Origin: Gammaproteobacteria bacterium
GTDB lineage: Bacteria; Pseudomonadota; Gammaproteobacteria; Pseudomonadales; Azotimanducaceae
Assembly: GCA_002715785.1 (NCBI GenBank)
Contig: PBAA01000004.1
Location: 1 to 17,560 of the forward strand
Direction: 5' to 3'
DNA: 17,560 nucleotides
Shown: piece after piece, positions 14,553 through 17,560 of the stretch
Layout of the letters: each line of letters opens with the position of its first letter
Numbering within the stretch: the stretch's first letter is position 1
The notes under the pieces: model-generated
Databases searched by the model: none
Told to the model about the DNA's origin: nothing
What the model saw: the letters and a program-made list of their open reading frames with translations, nothing else
Translations under genes and position numbers: made by a program

Positions 14553-15755
14553 ATGACGGAAGCGGAGAAAATCCGTTGTAGTAACGACCGCGATCTCTTT
14601 GATGCTCTTTCCCGGGATCCAACAATTGTCCGGATCAAGGAGCAAATCGCTCGGATAGAGGACGATGTTCCGTTTAGGACCCGACGACGGCTCCTTGCAA
14701 CAGCGGTCCGGCTCAGCCCTGCAATGGCTCCTTCGTTACGGTCGATGGCTGACGCGTGCATAGAGAAGTTGGGAGTTGCACTACCGCTGGAGTTATTTGT
14801 ATTCCCAAGCCCGCAATACAACGCCATGTGCTTTAGACCCGAGGAGGGTCGATTATTGGTGATGTTTTCATCGGCTTTGTTGGAGGATTTTGAAGGATCT
14901 GAAATCGTATTCGTGGTGGGCCATGAACTTGGACATCATGTATATGCACACCACGACATACCTATTGGGTTTGTATTACGAGGCGACAAGAAGCCTGACC
15001 CGCGCCTCGCGCTGTCATTATTCGCTTGGTCGCGGTACGCAGAAATTTCTGCAGACCGTGCTGGGGCTTATTGCGCGGACGACCAAGAGGGCGTGGCGCG
15101 AGCGTTATTCAAATTAGCGTCTGGCCTATCCGGACGGACCATTAGCTTCCAGCTTGCTGACTTCCTTTCTCAGGTCGATCAGATGCAAGAAGAAGATTCC
15201 GATCCGGGTGTGGGAGCGCCTAGCGAGGATTGGTTTTCGACCCATCCATTTAGTCCGCTACGTGTAAAAGCCTTAGAGCTTTTCCATGGGTCAGAGTTGG
15301 TCAATTCGAATGGCGTAAGCCTCGCACAGCTCGAAATCAGCGTGCAGAAATTGATGAGTCTTATGGAACCGAGCTACTTGGAGGCGAAGACGGAGGCAGC
15401 GGAAGCTATGCGTCGTCTTCTTTTCGCCGGGACGCTCACGGTCGCGCGGGCTGACGGCGAAATCACCCAAGCGGAAGTCGCGGTGTTTGAAGAGTTTTTT
15501 GGCAAAGGAGCGTTCAAGGAAACCTTCGATGTTAAGGCGTTGGAGGAGGATCTCGATAATCGGGTTGACCGCGTAAAAGAAGTCGCTGGGGTGACTCAGG
15601 CGATGCAGGTAATGCAAGACCTCTGTATTGTTGCTCGGGCAGAGGGCCATATCATGGAGTCCGAACGACGCGTGTTAGAGCACATCGCCGCGAAACTGGG
15701 TTTCTCTGCAAGTTTTGTGACGCGGACTCTGGAGGTCGATTTAAGCCCTGATTAA
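14553..15755 (+). CDS. Cytoplasmic M48-family metalloprotease with C-terminal TerB-like domain
   Basis: A protein of 400 residues. Residues about 70-245 are an M48 peptidase: zinc site H124-E125-L-G-H128 (VVGHELGHHVYAHH), downstream E164 in YAEISADRAG (ExxxD motif with D168), and the family-typical STHPFSPLR at about 229-237. Residues about 283-395 look like a TerB-type helical domain, with two acidic repeats (ARADGEITQAE at 298-308 and ARAEGHIMESE at 361-371). Unlike HtpX or BepA it has neither membrane helices nor a signal peptide, so it should act in the cytoplasm. The TerB part may bind a metal or a partner and so direct or regulate the protease. It is the second gene after the MerR-TPR regulator, 15 bases away, without a clear Shine-Dalgarno sequence, so coupled translation is likely. 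Substrates are unknown. Confidence 0.85.
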   Translation: MTEAEKIRCSNDRDLFDALSRDPTIVRIKEQIARIEDDVPFRTRRRLLATAVRLSPAMAPSLRSMADACIEKLGVALPLELFVFPSPQYNAMCFRPEEGRLLVMFSSALLEDFEGSEIVFVVGHELGHHVYAHHDIPIGFVLRGDKKPDPRLALSLFAWSRYAEISADRAGAYCADDQEGVARALFKLASGLSGRTISFQLADFLSQVDQMQEEDSDPGVGAPSEDWFSTHPFSPLRVKALELFHGSELVNSNGVSLAQLEISVQKLMSLMEPSYLEAKTEAAEAMRRLLFAGTLTVARADGEITQAEVAVFEEFFGKGAFKETFDVKALEEDLDNRVDRVKEVAGVTQAMQVMQDLCIVARAEGHIMESERRVLEHIAAKLGFSASFVTRTLEVDLSPD

Positions 15756-15773
15756 ACCGTTGGTTTGCCGTCG

Positions 15774-16208
15774 TTAACGGATGTTGTGCAATTCGCGGAT
15801 CGAGCGAGCTGCTTGTGCGTCTCCGCGACCGTCCAGCGCATTGGCTATCGTTCGCCATGCTTGAACTTGGTCCATTGTTGAAAGGAAAAGTACGGCCTTG
15901 CGAGCGAATTGTTCGGCCCGAATAAAACCCATGCGACGGAGTTCCGCCTCGGCTAGAACGAGCCATGTGTGTCCGTTTTGAGGATCCAGACGTAACGCCC
16001 GCTCGAGTAAAACAATTGCGTCCACGATGTCGCCGGCAATAATCATGTCCCGCGCGTTGGAGATCAGGTCGGCCGACGGGGTGTTGGCAGGCTCAAATAG
16101 ACTTCCCCGTCTTGGCGTATTCGTTGACTGGTTTTCTGAGGGTGTTGGTGCATTAGCAGCGCATCCAAACAAAAACAAGAAAACAAATAAAAACGTCAGT
16201 CGAGCCAT
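15774..16208 (-). CDS. TPR lipoprotein, candidate LpoP-type activator of PBP1b
   Basis: A protein of 144 residues. A short hydrophobic leader ends in LFGC with Cys16 as lipidation site; Ala at +2 favours the outer membrane. After a Ser/Thr/Pro/Asn-rich tether (about 18-45), residues 46-143 hold about two to three TPR-like helical hairpins (IVDAIVLLERALRLDPQNGHTWLVLAEAELRR, then RAEQFARKAVLFL). The start overlaps the end of the PBP1b gene by 13 bases (16196-16208), which indicates coupled, stoichiometric synthesis. In Pseudomonas a TPR-containing outer-membrane lipoprotein, LpoP, activates PBP1b; the same architecture and location suggest that role here. This is inference from domain and context. 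A generic TPR lipoprotein with another job is the alternative. It converges on the M48-TerB gene with 18 bases between. Confidence 0.7.
   Translation of the reverse strand: MARLTFLFVFLFLFGCAANAPTPSENQSTNTPRRGSLFEPANTPSADLISNARDMIIAGDIVDAIVLLERALRLDPQNGHTWLVLAEAELRRMGFIRAEQFARKAVLFLSTMDQVQAWRTIANALDGRGDAQAARSIRELHNIR
16196..16208 (-). other. 13-base overlap between the PBP1b gene end and the lipoprotein start
   Basis: The minus-strand ATG of the lipoprotein (16206-16208) lies inside the last codons of the PBP1b gene, whose TGA occupies 16196-16198. No separate Shine-Dalgarno sequence is obvious, consistent with translational coupling. Confidence 0.8.
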
Positions 16209-17560
16209 TTGCCGAGTCTACTACGGCGGCGATCTGATCCCCGCTCACACGTGCTACCACGTGGTAAATCAACGTCGCGTGGGAGGGGAACGTTGACCGC
16301 GTCGCGACATTGTTCGAGGGTCTCACTTCCGGTTTGGTAATTGATCCAAGCCCATTGCAACGCATGACTCAGCGATGGCACCAGGGCGACTTGAATCGCT
16401 AGCTCTTGTGCCAATAAATCCCATAAACGCAGAGCACCTCTTGATCCGCTAAGGCCGTGTGGGGTGTTGTTGTCTCGACCAATCCACACAACGGTTAATA
16501 GGTTAGCGTCAAAGACGGCAACCCAACTATCGCGGTAATTGTCGGATGATCCGGTCTTACCCGCGATTCCCGTCGAGTGAAACTGAGAGGAACGCCCCGT
16601 GCCGCGTTGCATCGTGATTTGTAACGCGCGTGTCATGGCGGCTGCATTATCTGAGCTAAACATCTGTTTTACATCGATCGAATAGCGAGACAAGGTGGCG
16701 GCCGCTTCGTCTAACACCACCACGACGGACCTGCCGGGAGTTCGGAATCCGCCGCTGGCAAAAGCAGCGTATAGCTCCGACACCTCGAAGGGGGTAAGGT
16801 CCAAAGCACCGAGAAACAATGAAGGGAAGGGGTGCGAAATGGCCTTCCCGGTAAGACTTGTAATACGGCTGGCCACCTTCGCGACGCCAACGTCTGTGCC
16901 GACGCGCACAGTCGCAACGTTTAGTGAGTCACTTAACGCGCGTATGAGTGGAACGGGCCCCCGAAATTGTCCGTCGAAGTTGAGTGGCGCCCAATTATCG
17001 AAGTCCGGCAGAACAATCGGAGCGTCGTTGACTGATGAGGCGAGATGGTAACGACCACTTTCGAGGGCACTTAAGGCAACGACGGGTTTCAATAACGATC
17101 CAACCTGTCGATGAGCGTCGAGCGCCCGATTGAATCCCTGGCTCCCTCTGGTGCGTCCGCCAACGACGGCATGGATATCGCCAGTCTGGCTGTCCCGAAT
17201 GATGACGGCTGCTTCTAATGTCTTGGATGGCAAATTTCGTTCACGTTCCAAAATACCCAGCGTCCGAAGAGTGGCAATTTGGGCAGCATCTTGGAGGTGC
17301 GGTTTCAACGTTGTGAATATCCGGTAGCCGTTGACGGCGAGGTCGTCGGAATCGAAATCTCGAGACAATTCCCGGCGGACGAGGTCCATAAACGCTGGGT
17401 AATAACGTCCTCCGCTGCGCGACGTTGCCAGCTGAATTGGTTTAGCGAGTGCTGCGCGGACGATGGCATCATCGATTAAGCCATACGCGTGCATGGTATT
17501 AAGGACTCGATCGCGGCGAGCCTGAGCGCGTTCTGGGTAGCGGTACGGGTTGTAATAGGT
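16196..17560 (-). CDS. mrcB: Class A penicillin-binding protein 1b (PBP1b-type), C-terminal part, 5' end outside window
   Basis: The frame is open through the right edge, so the true start lies beyond 17560; the internal Met at 17494 is not the start. The first visible residues (NPYRYPERAQARRDRVL) are the end of the GT51 glycosyltransferase domain. The transpeptidase domain follows, with SxxK in RQVGSLLKP (serine codon near 17096-17098), SxN in SDSLN, and KTG in GIAGKTGSSDNY (Lys codon near 16556-16558), then VVWIGRDNNTPHGLSGSRGA, close to the PBP1b sequence around WVGRDNN. It polymerises and cross-links peptidoglycan in the periplasm, anchored in the inner membrane by an N-terminal segment not seen here. 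About 454 residues are present; E. coli PBP1b has about 840. The tail (about the last 45 residues) is Arg-rich with two Cys. The lipoprotein gene overlaps its end. Confidence 0.9.
   Translation of the reverse strand, partial: TYYNPYRYPERAQARRDRVLNTMHAYGLIDDAIVRAALAKPIQLATSRSGGRYYPAFMDLVRRELSRDFDSDDLAVNGYRIFTTLKPHLQDAAQIATLRTLGILERERNLPSKTLEAAVIIRDSQTGDIHAVVGGRTRGSQGFNRALDAHRQVGSLLKPVVALSALESGRYHLASSVNDAPIVLPDFDNWAPLNFDGQFRGPVPLIRALSDSLNVATVRVGTDVGVAKVASRITSLTGKAISHPFPSLFLGALDLTPFEVSELYAAFASGGFRTPGRSVVVVLDEAAATLSRYSIDVKQMFSSDNAAAMTRALQITMQRGTGRSSQFHSTGIAGKTGSSDNYRDSWVAVFDANLLTVVWIGRDNNTPHGLSGSRGALRLWDLLAQELAIQVALVPSLSHALQWAWINYQTGSETLEQCRDAVNVPLPRDVDLPRGSTCERGSDRRRSRLGKWLD

Noticed and set aside
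15754..15766. AAACC/GGTTT hairpin at the end of the M48-TerB gene as a terminator
   Set aside because: 5-bp AT-rich stem with a 3-base loop and no T-run; too weak to call.
1..17560. CRISPR arrays, insertion sequences, tRNA/rRNA genes, attachment sites
   Set aside because: No regularly spaced repeats, terminal inverted repeats, transposase-like frames or structural RNA signatures were seen on either strand by reading.

Overview
The window looks like chromosomal DNA from a gammaproteobacterium, probably an uncultured or environmental lineage. The main support is a PBP1b-type class A penicillin-binding protein (PBP) translationally coupled to a small TPR (tetratricopeptide repeat) lipoprotein, the arrangement expected of a PBP1b activator in the Pseudomonas group. 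Other gammaproteobacterial-style genes agree (a DUF6491-like secreted protein, MerR-TPR and M48-TerB fusions, CaiB/BaiF CoA transferase, M32 carboxypeptidase). Base composition is moderate and even. I see no insertion sequence, phage gene, tRNA, rRNA or CRISPR array, and no gene-free stretch longer than 300 bases.

Layout. Bases 2-229 (+) are the 3' end of a glyoxalase/VOC-family gene. Bases 256-3230 (-) hold a secreted DUF3604 (PHP-like) protein and a HIT-family protein joined by an ATGA overlap. Bases 3368-6771 (+) are the most interesting part: five closely spaced genes encoding a ferritin-like diiron protein, a full-length paralogue that has lost five of the six predicted iron ligands, two small mutually related SCP2-like proteins, and an FmdB-type zinc-ribbon protein. 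On the same strand follow a sodium:solute symporter (6872-8356) and a CaiB/BaiF CoA transferase (8527-9741). A convergent APC-family permease (9738-11045, -) shares the CTAG at the stop codons. Then come an M32 carboxypeptidase (11319-12800, +), a small secreted DUF6491-like protein (12987-13472, +), and a two-gene unit of a MerR-HTH/TPR regulator and a cytoplasmic M48 metalloprotease with a TerB-like tail (13665-15755, +), with a good sigma70-type promoter at 13506-13534. The right end (15774-17560, -) carries the PBP1b gene, open at the window edge, and its lipoprotein partner.

How the genes may work together. The 3368-6771 cluster has the logic of known diiron oxygenases in which a catalytic subunit pairs with an inactive paralogue (MmoX/MmoY of methane monooxygenase; PaaA/PaaC of phenylacetyl-CoA epoxidase). 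Its accessory proteins look like lipid or acyl-CoA binders rather than the known coupling proteins, and no reductase is present in the window. My working model is a heteromeric diiron oxidase or oxygenase acting on a hydrophobic substrate presented by the SCP2-like pair, with the adjacent symporter and CoA transferase possibly serving the same pathway. That model is inference; the paralogy and the ligand losses are read directly from the sequence.
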